Assembly: GCA_021613535.1 (NCBI GenBank) | Contig: CP075494.1 | Location: 8,308,001 to 8,372,000 of the forward strand | Length of the DNA: 64,000 nt | DNA from: Adineta vaga | Lineage: Eukaryota > Rotifera | Direction: 5' to 3' | Shown: positions 26,775 to 38,180 of the stretch, one piece after another | Numbering within the stretch: position 1 is the first letter of the stretch | Layout: every line of letters begins with the position of its first letter | Position numbers and translations under genes: made by a program | Notes under the pieces: model-generated | What the model was told of the DNA's origin: nothing | The model's input: only the letters and a program-made list of their open reading frames with translations | The model's database searches: none

Positions 26775-28232
26775 ATGAAATTAAAAGATTATTTAAATTC
26801 TCTTGTATCACGGAGAAAAAGTAATCCAACAATAAAACCATCGAAATTTAAAGCACCTCAAGATTCAATATCAGCAACTGATTGTCATTATGAAATTTGT
26901 GATTCGAATGATTTAAAGAAATTTTCGAACAATGATCATCCTAACCGAACAGAAACTCTACTCAATCGTCATGCGCAATTAGTTAATACTATTGTTAATA
27001 TTCAATCACAAACAAATTCATGTCCACAATGTCGACTATTACATCAACAAGGACAACAAAGCATACTCTCCAATTGTCATTATTCAAATACATTATCTAC
27101 ATGTCATATTCATCAAGAATATCCTTATCAATCGATGATATCTTCAAGTAATAATTCTCTATGCATTAAAACGAGACAACGTTCAAAAATTCGAACTAAT
27201 CCATGGATTCATACGAATTTTCAATCACAATCAAAACAATCTTCTTCGAATCCACCGATGATAACATCTGGACTTATTCATTCCGAATCATTTCCACAAA
27301 CTCTTGCTAATGGAAATACACGTTTAACGAATCCGACGAATCGAATTCTACATCATAGTGATAGTGGACATGGTTTTTCTCTATCAAGTTCAAGAATAAT
27401 CGATTCATCATCACCGGATAATACAAGTAATGATGGCATTTTACTCGATGATAAACACAATGCACAATATTCTTCTCCGCAAACAATTCCATCGGATCAA
27501 AAACGAAAAAATAGAAAATCTTCTCATTCTCGTTATCAACGTCCATCTAATCTACGTGTATCTAGTCCAAAGAAGTCCTATAGCAATCGTAAACATCAGA
27601 TACGAAATTCTTCTCCTCGATTAATTAATGATCATTTTTCTATTCAATTTGAAGAAATTGTTGAAAATGAACGTTTACATAAACAACAACAACAACAACA
27701 ACGTTCACCAATGCGACAAAGTCCATTTATATTACCATTAGATGAGCCATATACGAATTCATCATCTTCAGTACCAACATTACGTTCAACAAATTTAAAA
27801 AAATCGGATTCTCGTACAATATTAAAACATATTGAAGAAATTGAAAATGAGATTCAATTAATTACAAATTTAAATATTGAACAAGAAGAACAAATGCTTT
27901 CATCGAATGATTTTACCAAAGAAAAGAGTCGACATTCAATTCACGAACAAATTGATCAATGGATTGAACAGTGTTTAACTATTCCACAAAGTAATCCAAC
28001 TACACGTTTACATACTGAATGTGATCTTTTATCAGATACAATCAAGGAATATGTGACATGTATATGTCCCAATGAAAAAACAAAATCAACAGAATTAATG
28101 ACAGCATTTTATTTAAGTGAAACAACATCTCCACCCAAACGAACAAAATCATTTGTTGATCAACCATTACAAATTTATCAAACTCAAATAAATGACAAAG
28201 ATTCAAAGTCAATTCATGAATGTCCTTTTTAA
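26775..28232 (+). CDS. Ser/Asn/Gln-rich protein of unknown function, intronless
   Basis: One open frame of 485 aa in AT-rich DNA, too long to be chance. An acceptor (T9CAG) lies at 26752, 22 nt before the ATG, so the 5' UTR is cis- or trans-spliced. The N-terminus MKLKDYLNSLVSRRKS is basic. A Cys/His cluster (SCPQCRLLHQQG followed by spaced Cys-His pairs, about residues 83-115) could bind metal. Most of the rest is disordered: Ser/Asn/Arg-rich stretches, a short poly-Gln run near 27675-27705, then a more ordered Glu-rich helical part (HIEEIENEIQLITNLNIEQE) and a C-terminal SIHEQIDQWIEQCL segment. No signal peptide or membrane segment. I do not recognise the family; a cytoplasmic scaffold or signalling adaptor would fit the composition, but that is speculation. 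Confidence 0.8.
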   Translation: MKLKDYLNSLVSRRKSNPTIKPSKFKAPQDSISATDCHYEICDSNDLKKFSNNDHPNRTETLLNRHAQLVNTIVNIQSQTNSCPQCRLLHQQGQQSILSNCHYSNTLSTCHIHQEYPYQSMISSSNNSLCIKTRQRSKIRTNPWIHTNFQSQSKQSSSNPPMITSGLIHSESFPQTLANGNTRLTNPTNRILHHSDSGHGFSLSSSRIIDSSSPDNTSNDGILLDDKHNAQYSSPQTIPSDQKRKNRKSSHSRYQRPSNLRVSSPKKSYSNRKHQIRNSSPRLINDHFSIQFEEIVENERLHKQQQQQQRSPMRQSPFILPLDEPYTNSSSSVPTLRSTNLKKSDSRTILKHIEEIENEIQLITNLNIEQEEQMLSSNDFTKEKSRHSIHEQIDQWIEQCLTIPQSNPTTRLHTECDLLSDTIKEYVTCICPNEKTKSTELMTAFYLSETTSPPKRTKSFVDQPLQIYQTQINDKDSKSIHECPF

Positions 28233-29835
28233 TACTATGAAATTGAACAGTAATTGATGACTTATTTTCTCACTCACTCTCTCTCTCTCTCTCCCGCTGT
28301 GTTTGTACAAGTGTGTGCGCGTGTTGTGGTATAACAACATATCAATAATGCAAACTCTCTAGATATATGTATTTATAATTATGCGTAGATAACAGTATGA
28401 ATATATAGATTCATTTGAATATTAATAGAACAAAGTGTATTGATAAAACTAAATAAAAAAATAATAGACAAATAGAATCTTTTTATTGGTAGATATATAT
28501 TTATTGAAAGACTTTATTTATCATATAGGATACAAATATGTTGATGATGCGAGAAAGATGATATCAATTGTTGATTTATACACTCGACTAGAGATTAGTT
28601 ATCACCAATCATATGAATAACAAAGAGGATGATCTTTCTCTTTCCAGACTGTATAAATATCGTTATTAAATATATTTGATCATTTCGAATTATTGTTTGC
28701 AACTAAATATGAAGATACGGTATGATTATCTCTTCTTTTCTTGAATAGACACTCTCTTCTCAATTGTTGTTACTATATTTAAAATGAATAAGAATAATTT
28801 TCTATAATGCAAAACACATCGATATTCTGATAACATATTACTGTTAAAGGTTATTCTCTGTTGTGTGAAATGATTGATATCAACTGTATCATTGCTTGTG
28901 ACTTAACGCAATCTGATCGTTCTCATAATCATCGATGTCATCGCGATGTCCTAGACATTCTTAGCGTAGTCATCGTCTGAGTAAAGAAATATGTGACATC
29001 GACAGATATTTCATTACAAATCTTTTATCGATTAAGTTAAGTCAAAAGTAGTGCGATAGTACAAAATATTAAATAACATTCATCTACTATGTATAGTTTA
29101 TCATTACAATTCTATTATATTTCTAAAATGATGTTCCACGTCATCAGTTTATCGAAAGGATTAAAACTATAGTCGATACTTTATATTACTAGCAGTCTAA
29201 ATCATAGAAATGATCACATATTTTTTTCATTTAAATTAAGAGATTGAATTATTTCTCACACATATGTGGTGTCAAAGTGCAAACTAGTATGAATCCTTTC
29301 AAATATATGGCTAAATGATTCATATAGATCATGACTACTGTGCATGCAAATTGGGTGATTCTTTGAGTGAAATATTTGTCGATCTATCACATAGCAAAGA
29401 CATGTTGCTTTTTTATCTTTCTCATATAAATTAAAAAAATGTGTAACATGATAAAATGTAAATGATTTTGTACGCTTAAAACAAATTTGCACGTATTTCT
29501 TACTTGTGGTTATGTCTTTCATAGTCAATTGATTATTTTTGACTCTAGTGACATCTAAAACTACCATCTTTCCGATTCGATTTTCTTTTTTAACCAATTG
29601 CTTAAGACTATTCATAATCAACATGCAATACCTACCACTCATAGAATTGTGAATTATTTATAAATCTTCTTTTTAGAGAAGCGAACATTTTCAATATTAA
29701 TAAACATTATGATTGGTATTTGATTGTCAAAGTAAGACTTTCAAAACGATACTTATTCATAAGAAAAACAAGAACAAACTTACTTTCAATTTTAGTAAAA
29801 CAAATATCAACTAGAATATATCTCTCGACTCGATC
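28233..29835. other. Intergenic between the 485-aa gene and the phosphate transporter
   Basis: Contains a (CT)n run at about 28268-28293, a long AT-rich 3' flank and a minus-strand open frame listed separately (29256-29642). A T-rich acceptor-like CAATTTTAG at about 29796 precedes the transporter ATG by about 40 nt and may be a UTR splice or trans-splice site. Confidence 0.4.
29256..29642 (-). CDS. Uncharacterised open frame of 128 aa, doubtful
   Basis: A continuous frame from ATG at 29642 to TGA at 29256. Its mixed composition (Cys, His, Trp-free, alternating hydrophobic stretches such as MVVLDVTRVKNNQLTM and KKATCLCYVIDRQI) looks more protein-like than most noncoding frames in this region. 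There is no identifiable domain, no splice structure and no near neighbour on this strand. It may be a small intronless gene, a pseudogene fragment or chance. Confidence 0.25.
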   Translation of the reverse strand: MSGRYCMLIMNSLKQLVKKENRIGKMVVLDVTRVKNNQLTMKDITTSKKYVQICFKRTKSFTFYHVTHFFNLYEKDKKATCLCYVIDRQIFHSKNHPICMHSSHDLYESFSHIFERIHTSLHFDTTYV

Positions 29836-32629
29836 ATGCTCGAACTTGAACCATATTCATTTGATTTATTCTGGATTTTAATTTTTGGTTTTCTCGTTGC
29901 TTTTATACTAGCATTTGGTATTGGAGCAAATGATGTAGCTAATTCATTTGGTACAAGTGTAGGAAGTAAAGTCTTAACATTAAGACAAGCATGTATTCTA
30001 GCAACTATATTCGAAATCCTTGGATCGATATTAATTGGTATGAAAAAAAGAAATTCTTTTCATTGTACTTAAATTGAATATATAGGAGCGAAAGTGTCTG
30101 ATACAATAAGGAAAGGTATTATTGATCCAACATCATTTGAAAATCCAAAAGAATTAATGCTTGGTCAACTTGCTTCATTAATTGGTAAAGAAATGCTGTT
30201 CTATTATTTCAAAAAATAAAACTCTTATTTTTCTTCTAGGTTGTTGCATATGGTTATTGGTTGCAACTTTTTTCAATTTACCAGTATCGGGTACACATAG
30301 TATCGTCGGTGCAACAGTTGGTTTTGCACTTGTTGCCCAAGGTTCTCGTGGTATTAAATGGGGTGTATTTGGTACAATTGGTATGAAGAAAAACTAGTTA
30401 TTAAGATATTTATTTGTGAAAAATTTTCTATTAGGGGCTTCCTGGTTTATTTCACCTGCATTAGCAGGCATTATTTCTATTAGTTTCTTTATATTCATAC
30501 GAAAATTCATTCTTGAACGAGTAAATAAAATTTTATTTTCAATTAAGAAAGAAAAAAATCTAATTGATATTTTTTTTAATAGACGGATCATCTCACAATT
30601 GGTCTTGCTTGGTTACCTTTTTTCTATGGTGCTACAATAATGATCAATGTCTTTTCCATCATTCATTCAGCACCACCAAGTTTGTTTCGTTGATTTTCTT
30701 TTTGTACAACTAATCTTTTTATCGGTTGTCTTTAGTTCTATATTTCGATCGAATTCCTTTATGGGGAAATCTCATTATCACAACTAGTATTGGTTTGCTT
30801 GTAGGTATTTTTGTTATGGTTGTTGTTAAACCACGTTTAAAACATAGCATCGAAGGTAAACAATTATTTGATTCTTTTAAATTATAATTGAAGTAATTCG
30901 TTTGTATATCAGAAACGTTAAAGAAGAAACGTGACTTGGAAAATAGGGATGACCAACCACAATTAACAAAAACTGAAGGTCGATTTGAGACCTATACAGG
31001 TAAATAAAATGCTAATCTAATGTATAAATCTATTTTGAAGTGTATTTCAAAGCTTTTGAAACGATTCAAGTATGTATATGATTAAAGTTGATGTAACAAT
31101 TACTAATCTTAATAATACTTCAGAAAATTTGTTGGGAAAAAGAATATCTTGATTTAGAATAACTCATAAATCTTACTTGTGTTGATTGAAAGATCTTCTT
31201 TTCAAATAGTTTTTGAATAAATATTAAAGTTTTTCAGTCGAATTTAGTAACTCGTTTGGAAAATGTTAATACAAGTGACAAGGAAACACAAATTGATCAT
31301 ATATCAATGTTAAAAGAATACGATCTTATACGTTATCAACAACAACATCCCGATCAATTTCGTCCTTATGGTAAATCTATCTTGAATCATAGATGAGTTT
31401 TAAATAAGAAAACTTTATTTTCTAGTTGAAATGCAACGAATACGAAAGGATTCAGAAACCTTGTCGAATTCAGGTCATAGTGTAGTTTCACGTCCACGTC
31501 GAGAAAGTGACCGAATACGTTATGAGATTGTACCAACAGAAAATGCAAGTGTTGCCGGACATCGCACTAATCCAACACCATCAATAATTCGTGAAGTAAA
31601 GAAAATAAATGAGAGAAAATTTAATCATCTTTTCGATCATTTTAGAAAACAAAAATTTATCGTTTACCACAATATTCAAATTCGATTAGTATACCAGGTT
31701 CTGCAATTAATGAGAACAAAAGTTTAATACTAGCTTCAGGTAATGGAGATTCATTAGTTGAGAAGATTATTTCATGTAGAAATGAGTTACCCCATTCTTT
31801 TCTAGATGATGATAACATGTCAACAATATCCGCTAATCAAATGAGTTCAAATGAAGATTTAGATGAAGTGGAAGATAAAATGCCAGATATCTCAACGAAA
31901 AAAGTTTGTTTTTCATATTGTAGAATCGAATTTATAATCATGTAAAAGTTTTCTTTTAGAAAAAAGTTGATACAACTAATGATTCTTTAGAAATTGCTAG
32001 TATCTTTAAATATTTGCAAATTCTCACTGCCATATTTGGAGCATTTGCTCATGGTGGAAATGATGTCAGGTATATACTCAATCTACAATAATATACTAAT
32101 TGAAAAACAGTTCAAAGTTGAATTATTCCTGGATTTTTTTTCTCTAGTAATGCAATTGGTCCATTGATTGGTCTTTGGTTAATTTATGTCGATGGTTCGG
32201 TTGCTGCAAAATCAGCAACACCACTTTGGGTATTATTCTTTGGTGGTCTTGGTATATCAGTGGGTCTTTGGGTTTGGGGTCGTCGTGTTATTCGTACGAT
32301 TGGAGAAGATTTAACGAAAATAACACCATCAAGGTAATGTCGTAAGATTTTTGAAGACTACTTTGATAAATCAATATTGTCTTTTTAGTGGTTTTATTAT
32401 TGAAATTTCAACTGCATTTACAGTTCTTTTTGCATCAAATTTTTCAATTCCAATAAGTACCACGCATTGCAAAGTCGGAAGTGTCGTCGCTATTGGTCGT
32501 ATTCGTTCAAAACAAAGTGTTGATTGGTCTTTATTTCGAAATATAATCGTTGCTTGGATTGTTACAGTACCTGTAACTGGTGGAATAGCTGCTGGTGTTA
32601 TGGCTCTTCTCCGTCGTTTCTGTCTTTAG
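29836..32629 (+). CDS. SLC20A: Sodium-dependent phosphate transporter, PiT / SLC20A type
   Basis: Na+/inorganic phosphate symporter of the plasma membrane. About eleven exons starting at ATG 29836 ([13 protein letters not shown]). Both inverted-repeat PiT signatures are present: [20 protein letters not shown] near the N-terminus and [20 protein letters not shown] near the C-terminus. Also visible are [20 protein letters not shown] and its C-terminal counterpart [21 protein letters not shown] large polar cytosolic loop between the halves (about 30850-31980) contains Arg/Ser-rich and Asp/Glu-rich segments, as in human PiT1/PiT2. The C-terminus is short ([11 protein letters not shown] at 32627). 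The pattern of helices and length fit SLC20A1/2; I cannot tell which. Ku80 follows after 248 nt on the same strand. Confidence 0.93.
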
Positions 32630-32832
32630 GAAAAACTCTTATTCATTCTTCTCCTTCTTCTTCCTGATACACAAAATGAATTTTGGAATGTTCTTATCTC
32701 TGACTTCGTTTACTTTGAATTTCTTTCTCGTTTTACATTACATTTTTGTTTTTTGAGATTGTCATTTTTTAGCTCTAGTACCTCTTTTGCGAAAATATAC
32801 ACAAATTAACTAGTCAGTACATATTTAGAACA

Positions 32833-32877
32833 CTCTTTTAGATTTGAAAGAATATATTTTTCAACAATATTAATAAA
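32833..32877 (+). promoter_or_regulatory. Putative trans-splice acceptor and 5' UTR of Ku80
   Basis: CTCTTTTAG ends at 32841, 36 nt before the Ku80 ATG. The whole gap from the PiT stop codon is 248 nt and no donor-bearing UTR exon is evident in it, so spliced-leader addition in a PiT-Ku80 operon is a plausible reading. Confidence 0.4.
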
Positions 32878-35800
32878 ATGGCCTCCAATAAAGTAAATAT
32901 TGATTTCTATGTATTTTAATGTTGTATTTTGATTTTATTCATAGGAAGCATTAGCTCTTGTAGTTGATATTGGTGTTGGTATGTCTCAAGTCGCACCAGG
33001 ATTCGATTCACCATTACAAATCACAAGTGATATTCTACAAATGATCGTTCAGAGAAAAGTAATACAAAAATATTAGGTCTCATTTTCTTTCTACTACAAC
33101 GATTCTTCTTGTAAAATAGATGTTTCAACAGAGTAAAGATGAATTAGCATTAGTCTTGTATGGTGCTGACGAAACAAATAATGAATTAGCTGATGATGAT
33201 AATTATCAGAATGTCAGTGTTGCCTTTTCATTAGCACCTGCCAATTGGCATTTATTTGAAGAAATCCAAAAAATACGACCAGGCAACAATCCAGCTGATT
33301 GTAAGCATTTAAAAAGAACGGGATACAATGATAATTACAAGTTTAAAAAAATCGCTTTTTCTAGTAGTCGATGCTATCGTTGTTGCTGCCGATCATCTTC
33401 GTCGAGAAACAGAGTATGTTTTAAATAACTGATGTATGAAAAAGAAAACAAGTTGCTTTCATTTAGAGGAAAACGTGGTTATGCTGCTAAACGTGTTTTA
33501 CTATTTACAAATGCTGCTACACCATTCAGTGATCATAATCTTAAAATTATTCTTGAGTCACTTCGACGACAAGATATTATCGTTGATGCCATTGGACCGA
33601 CATGGGGTCAACAACAAGAGGAAGAAGAACAACAACAACAGCAGCAGCAAGAGAATGATGCACCGGAAAATTCAAGTGCCCATCCCGATTCACCGATGCA
33701 CACAAACGAACATAGTAAAGAAGAATCGGCTAGTGCTCGTCCAACCACCAATGGTCATGATCATCATCAACAGCATCGAAGTCCAAAAAAGCCATTGACT
33801 CAACAACAACAAACCGGTATTCGTGTTATTAGTGATATTGTCAATACAACAGATGGAACTCTATTTACATTCCGGTAAGATAATATCATTAGAGAAAAAA
33901 CAGAACTGCATTCTTTATTGTAGTGAAGCACTAGGTATTCTCAGTGTTCATCAATCCAAAGTTGTTAAACCAACAGCAACAAAATATGTGATGCAATTAG
34001 CTGATCTTAAACTACATATCTGTACTTATATACAAGTAAAGCTAGAGAGTTAAATATAGTCTTTCTCTGAATTTTCTTGTTTTATTATTTATTAGGTAAA
34101 AGATAATAAACCCGGAATATTTCGTTTGAAAAAAGTCTATGCACGTGATCCAACAACAGAAATTAAAGTTGATCGTAGTCGTTACACGAAAGATGAACAA
34201 GATGAAGAAATTGAAAAAGAAGAGCTGACAGATGGATTTCGTTATGGAACAACATTTGTACCTATTACAAAAGAAACATTAGAAGATATGAAATATCAAA
34301 GTGAAAAATGTTTTTCAATTATTGGATTTTCGGATGCAAAAACGGTTAGTCCTAATGAATATTTCTCTATTGAATTTAATTGCTCTTTTAGATGCAACGA
34401 AGTCTTTATCTAGGCGATACAGTTTATGAAGTTATTGCCGAACCAGCATATGAGGTAAATTTGTCTTTACTATTCCGATTGTGATATCTTTTTCTTCGAT
34501 TTTTCTTTCATTTCAGGAAGAAGCTCAAGTTTTCACCGGTCTTGTTCAAGCTATGTATGAAACAAATTCTGTCGCTATTGTTCGTAAATGTTTTAGTGAA
34601 AGAAGTTCACCTGAATTAGGATTTTTACGTCCACATATTGCTCATGATCATATTGTAAGTAGTAAATCAAGAATACTGTTTGTTTCGTCAAAGTAATGTT
34701 CGTCGATCTTTCTTTTTAGTGTATGTATTATGTAAAATTACCATTTGCAGAGGATGTACGTGGATTTGATTTTGACAATCTTGATGCGATAAAACGAAAT
34801 CAACCAAGCGAGGAACAATTAAAAACAATTGATAATTTAATCACAACAATGGATTTAACACACGCTGATCGAGGGTTTGCATAATTTGAATTTAGAAAAA
34901 AATCCAGTGAATAAGGAGAGAAATTTTCTAGAGGTGAAGAAGCATTTCAACCAGAACTAATGTCAAATCCATACATTCAACGAATGTTTCAAGTATGCAT
35001 TCCACTTACATGCTATTTATCTAGTTTAATCTAGAACATCTTTTTAGTCAATTGCTCGACGTGCTGTTACTCCTGAAGATCCATTATCATTATCGAATAC
35101 AATTATGGAAATGAATGAAACATTAATTCGATCAGTAGCGACGAAAAGTAAACGAACATTAGATGAACTTCATGATCAATTTGTCCTACAAGATACTAAT
35201 CGTCGACAGAAAATTACGACTGGTGATGCACTTTTTGGCAATAATGATATGTATGCTTAAGCAAACAAATTAAACACAAGACATTCTTCTTCTTTTAGTT
35301 CAGCAAAAAAAGTTCGCTATGAAGAGAATGGTGAAGAAGCGACAACTGATTCAACATCATTTGAAGCTCAAGCAGCTGCAAAAAAGAAAGCAGCATTAAA
35401 AACAGTTGGTACAGTGACACCAGTAGAAGATTTCAAGATTTTAATTGAACAAGGTTCACCATCGTTTACTGATGTATGTAAACAAATGTGTACACTTATT
35501 ATTGATCTTATCAATAATTCTCATGGTGATTCATTGTTCGAAAAAGCATTACAATGTGTTCAATGTTTACGTGAAGCATGTATTAACAAATTAGAACCAA
35601 AATTATTCAATGATTTCGAAGTTGTATTAAAAAAACAAGCAGCAGATATTGATGGAAGAAAAGATTTTTGGAAAAAACTTGTCGAAGGTATGTTATAAGA
35701 ATTACAAAATGAAGCTTTTATTATTAGGAGAAATATCTGAAACACTCCTATTTTCGTTTTCAGAAAAAATCAGTTTAATAACCAGTGAAGAATGTATTGA

Positions 35801-35989
35801 ATCCAATGTGATACCTATCGAAGCAAAGAAATTTCTTGAAGAAGAAACAGCAAATGAAGCAATGAATAATCTATCAATTGTCGGTGATCAGGATGATAAT
35901 GAAGAAGATCTTGTAAGTAGAATATATTATTCATTTTCGAAGAAAACAAAATCTCATTTTGCATTGATTATAGTTTGATCTCATCTAAA
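32878..35989 (+). CDS. XRCC5: Ku80 / Ku86 subunit of the DNA-end-binding Ku heterodimer
   Basis: Pairs with Ku70 to bind double-strand breaks and recruit DNA-PKcs for non-homologous end joining. Multi-exon: the first exon encodes only MASNK (32878-32892). A vWA-like alpha/beta domain follows (EALALVVDIGVGMSQVAPGF, ADHLRRETE, KRVLLFTNAATPFSD). Inside it is a long Gln/Glu/His-rich insert (about 33603-33810). The beta-barrel/bridge region has DGFRYGTTFVPITKE and KCFSIIGFSDA, then LGFLRPHIAHDH and YYVKLPFAEDVRGF. The C-terminal arm and the helical Ku80 C-terminal domain are present (TVTPVEDFKILIEQGSPSF, FWKKLVE). The extreme C-terminus, added by a last tiny exon, reads EEDLFDLI. That corresponds to the conserved acidic-hydrophobic peptide that recruits DNA-PKcs in animals. 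Stop TAA 35987-35989. Confidence 0.93.
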
Positions 35990-36689
35990 AAATTTACAAA
36001 CACAGTGATCGACATTACAATTTTTAGTTTTTATTTTCGTTTAGAAAATTTCATATTTTGTATATAAAATCTCGTTTTTGTGTTGTGTTTTTATTGACAA
36101 ATAATATTGTAATAAGCGGTGATCAAAAGAATAACAATAAATAATATTTTTTCATAAATCAAATGCTTAAAATCATCATTATTTCTTTATTCTGTTGTTG
36201 CATATTGGCATATCGAAAACACAATGATCATCCCTATTCTATTCTAGGTTTCACAGATAATTCTAGTTTTATGTTCAAAATCAGGAAGGAACTGCTCAAC
36301 CATAACTCGAAAGCATTCAACTCAACACATTGAGATTTATTCCAGAATAATTTCTCATAAAACAAATTTCTTTCTCAACATATGAAGTTATTTTTGTGCT
36401 TTGATTTCCCCTACTCTGTTTCAATATCCGCCAAAAATATCATGTAAATAGCCTACTTAAATGCATGTTATAAACAAATGAATACCTATTTTGATAATTT
36501 CAAATAAGCACGTTGAAAACAAATTGCATTGTTTTTCTCCGTTAATTATCTTTGCGTCAATATTACTTGAATATAAATTACTTTACGTGATAAAACGATT
36601 TTCTTTATATTTAAAAAAAAATGAATATTTTATTATGATGTTTTTGAGTATTTAAACGTATTGTTAGTCTGTTTATTTCGATAAGAAAA
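35990..36689. other. Intergenic between Ku80 and the secreted protein gene
   Basis: About 700 nt of AT-rich DNA holding the Ku80 3' UTR and the promoter of the next gene. No coding potential seen. Confidence 0.45.
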
Positions 36690-37883
36690 ATGCAATTTTT
36701 CATCTATTTTCTTATATTCTCTTCAGTTCCAATTCTGATCACCGGTTTCTCTCAATATGGAATTATTCGTAATGCTTCGATCAAATTACCCTTTGGTGTT
36801 AATAATGATACTGGTTATGAGATAAAAAAAGCCAATTGTAATCAATGTCTTTGTCATGCAGTTCGTGATCCTACTGTTGTATTATTTACATGTACCCAAG
36901 ATCAACCAATGCAAGTTGTTTGTCAAACATATTATTTTATGCCAAAACGCGATGAAATTGAATATCCGAAGAACGATACAGATATATATTTGATACAAGC
37001 AAATAAAACATTTGAAAAGAAGGATGATTGTTGTAATACTACAAAACTTATCGAGAAAATCAAAGAACAATTGCAATTACCGACAATCAACCGAACGATT
37101 TATCCCTCAAATGTACGTTCACTAGCTGAAGGTGATAATGAAACAATCCTTACAGTTGTTGCTCATGATGAGAGACCTAAAAAGAAATTACTCAAATTCG
37201 ATAAAGTAAAATTTCTAAATCTTCCTGTACCAGATATTACTTCATCATTGATGTCGGTGGGTTATCATAAAGATAGATATTATTTTGGAACAGATGACTC
37301 TAATATAGGTATTTATGATAGTACCATGTCGCGTAACTACGGTCCGATTCTGAGCATACACGATGACGTGCCAAATATTCGCTTTCTCAAACAGACCGAC
37401 CAAATGCTTGCTGCTGCTTCATCAAGCGGCATATATTTATGTGAAAAAGATGGTGATGGACTATTAAAAAATTGTTCACAGATACCAAATATCGCTCCTG
37501 CAAAAAAACTACATGCTATTGGTGTTGTTCCGAATGAAACAGCATTTTATGTTGGTTCGAAGGATGCAGATCAGAATATTCATCTCTATAGACTTCAGGA
37601 AAATGGTACGTGGACAACTAATGACAATGATAAGATTAATCATACTTTACCTGTATCAGATCTTGTTGTTGATGATTGTCAAAGAATATGGGCAGTTGAA
37701 CCTCGAAGTGATCGAATAAGGATCTATGATCAAGATAAAACGTTTCTGGCTGAAATTGAATTAAACACTACTAACCTTAACAATCTGATGATTGTGGAAA
37801 ATTATAGAATGTTCATGACACATGATTCACTTTATGGTTTACAGACGATTTCACCATCTCTGAATTGTCGTCCAGTCCGATGA
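36690..37883 (+). CDS. Secreted glycoprotein with Cys-rich N-terminal part and propeller-like repeats, intronless
   Basis: A single 397-aa frame. MQFFIYFLIFSSVPILITGF is a clear signal peptide. Residues about 45-120 are Cys-rich (NCNQCLCHAVRD, FTCTQDQPMQVVCQTYYF, DDCCNTTK) and probably disulfide-bonded. From about residue 165 there are repeated blade-like units of about 45 aa with YYFGTDDSNIGIYD, GIYLCEKDGDG, FYVGSKDADQNIHLYRLQEN and RIWAVEPRSDRIRIYDQDK, as in NHL/SMP-30-like beta-propellers. Many N-glycosylation sequons (NDT, NKT, NTT, NRT, NET and others). No membrane anchor. The family is not recognised; an extracellular binding protein is the simplest inference. Lack of introns is unusual here, as for the cytosine deaminase. 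Confidence 0.85.
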   Translation: MQFFIYFLIFSSVPILITGFSQYGIIRNASIKLPFGVNNDTGYEIKKANCNQCLCHAVRDPTVVLFTCTQDQPMQVVCQTYYFMPKRDEIEYPKNDTDIYLIQANKTFEKKDDCCNTTKLIEKIKEQLQLPTINRTIYPSNVRSLAEGDNETILTVVAHDERPKKKLLKFDKVKFLNLPVPDITSSLMSVGYHKDRYYFGTDDSNIGIYDSTMSRNYGPILSIHDDVPNIRFLKQTDQMLAAASSSGIYLCEKDGDGLLKNCSQIPNIAPAKKLHAIGVVPNETAFYVGSKDADQNIHLYRLQENGTWTTNDNDKINHTLPVSDLVVDDCQRIWAVEPRSDRIRIYDQDKTFLAEIELNTTNLNNLMIVENYRMFMTHDSLYGLQTISPSLNCRPVR

Positions 37884-38180
37884 AAAGAAAAACCAACTTT
37901 TCAGTTCTGTTTCATTGAACTACTTTACGTAAACCAAATAAACTGACTTTTTAGATATTATTTTAAAATTTCAACTTTTGTGTATGCAAGACTCTGTGCC
38001 ATAGTGAAATAAACAAGAGATTGATATCTTATCAGTAGAACTTTCACGATTAGTAGAGTATAGATTCGTTTTCGAACGAGCAATTAAAATAGAGGCGCAT
38101 CTAGAAAAAAAAGCATTTTCGTTCAAGTCTTCAGTATAACTTTGGTAATTTCAAAGAATTTATCTGAACTATTAATAAAT

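Noticed and set aside
27307-27546. 79-aa minus-strand frame inside the 485-aa gene
   Set aside because: Antisense shadow of a clearly coding frame; no independent start context or domain.
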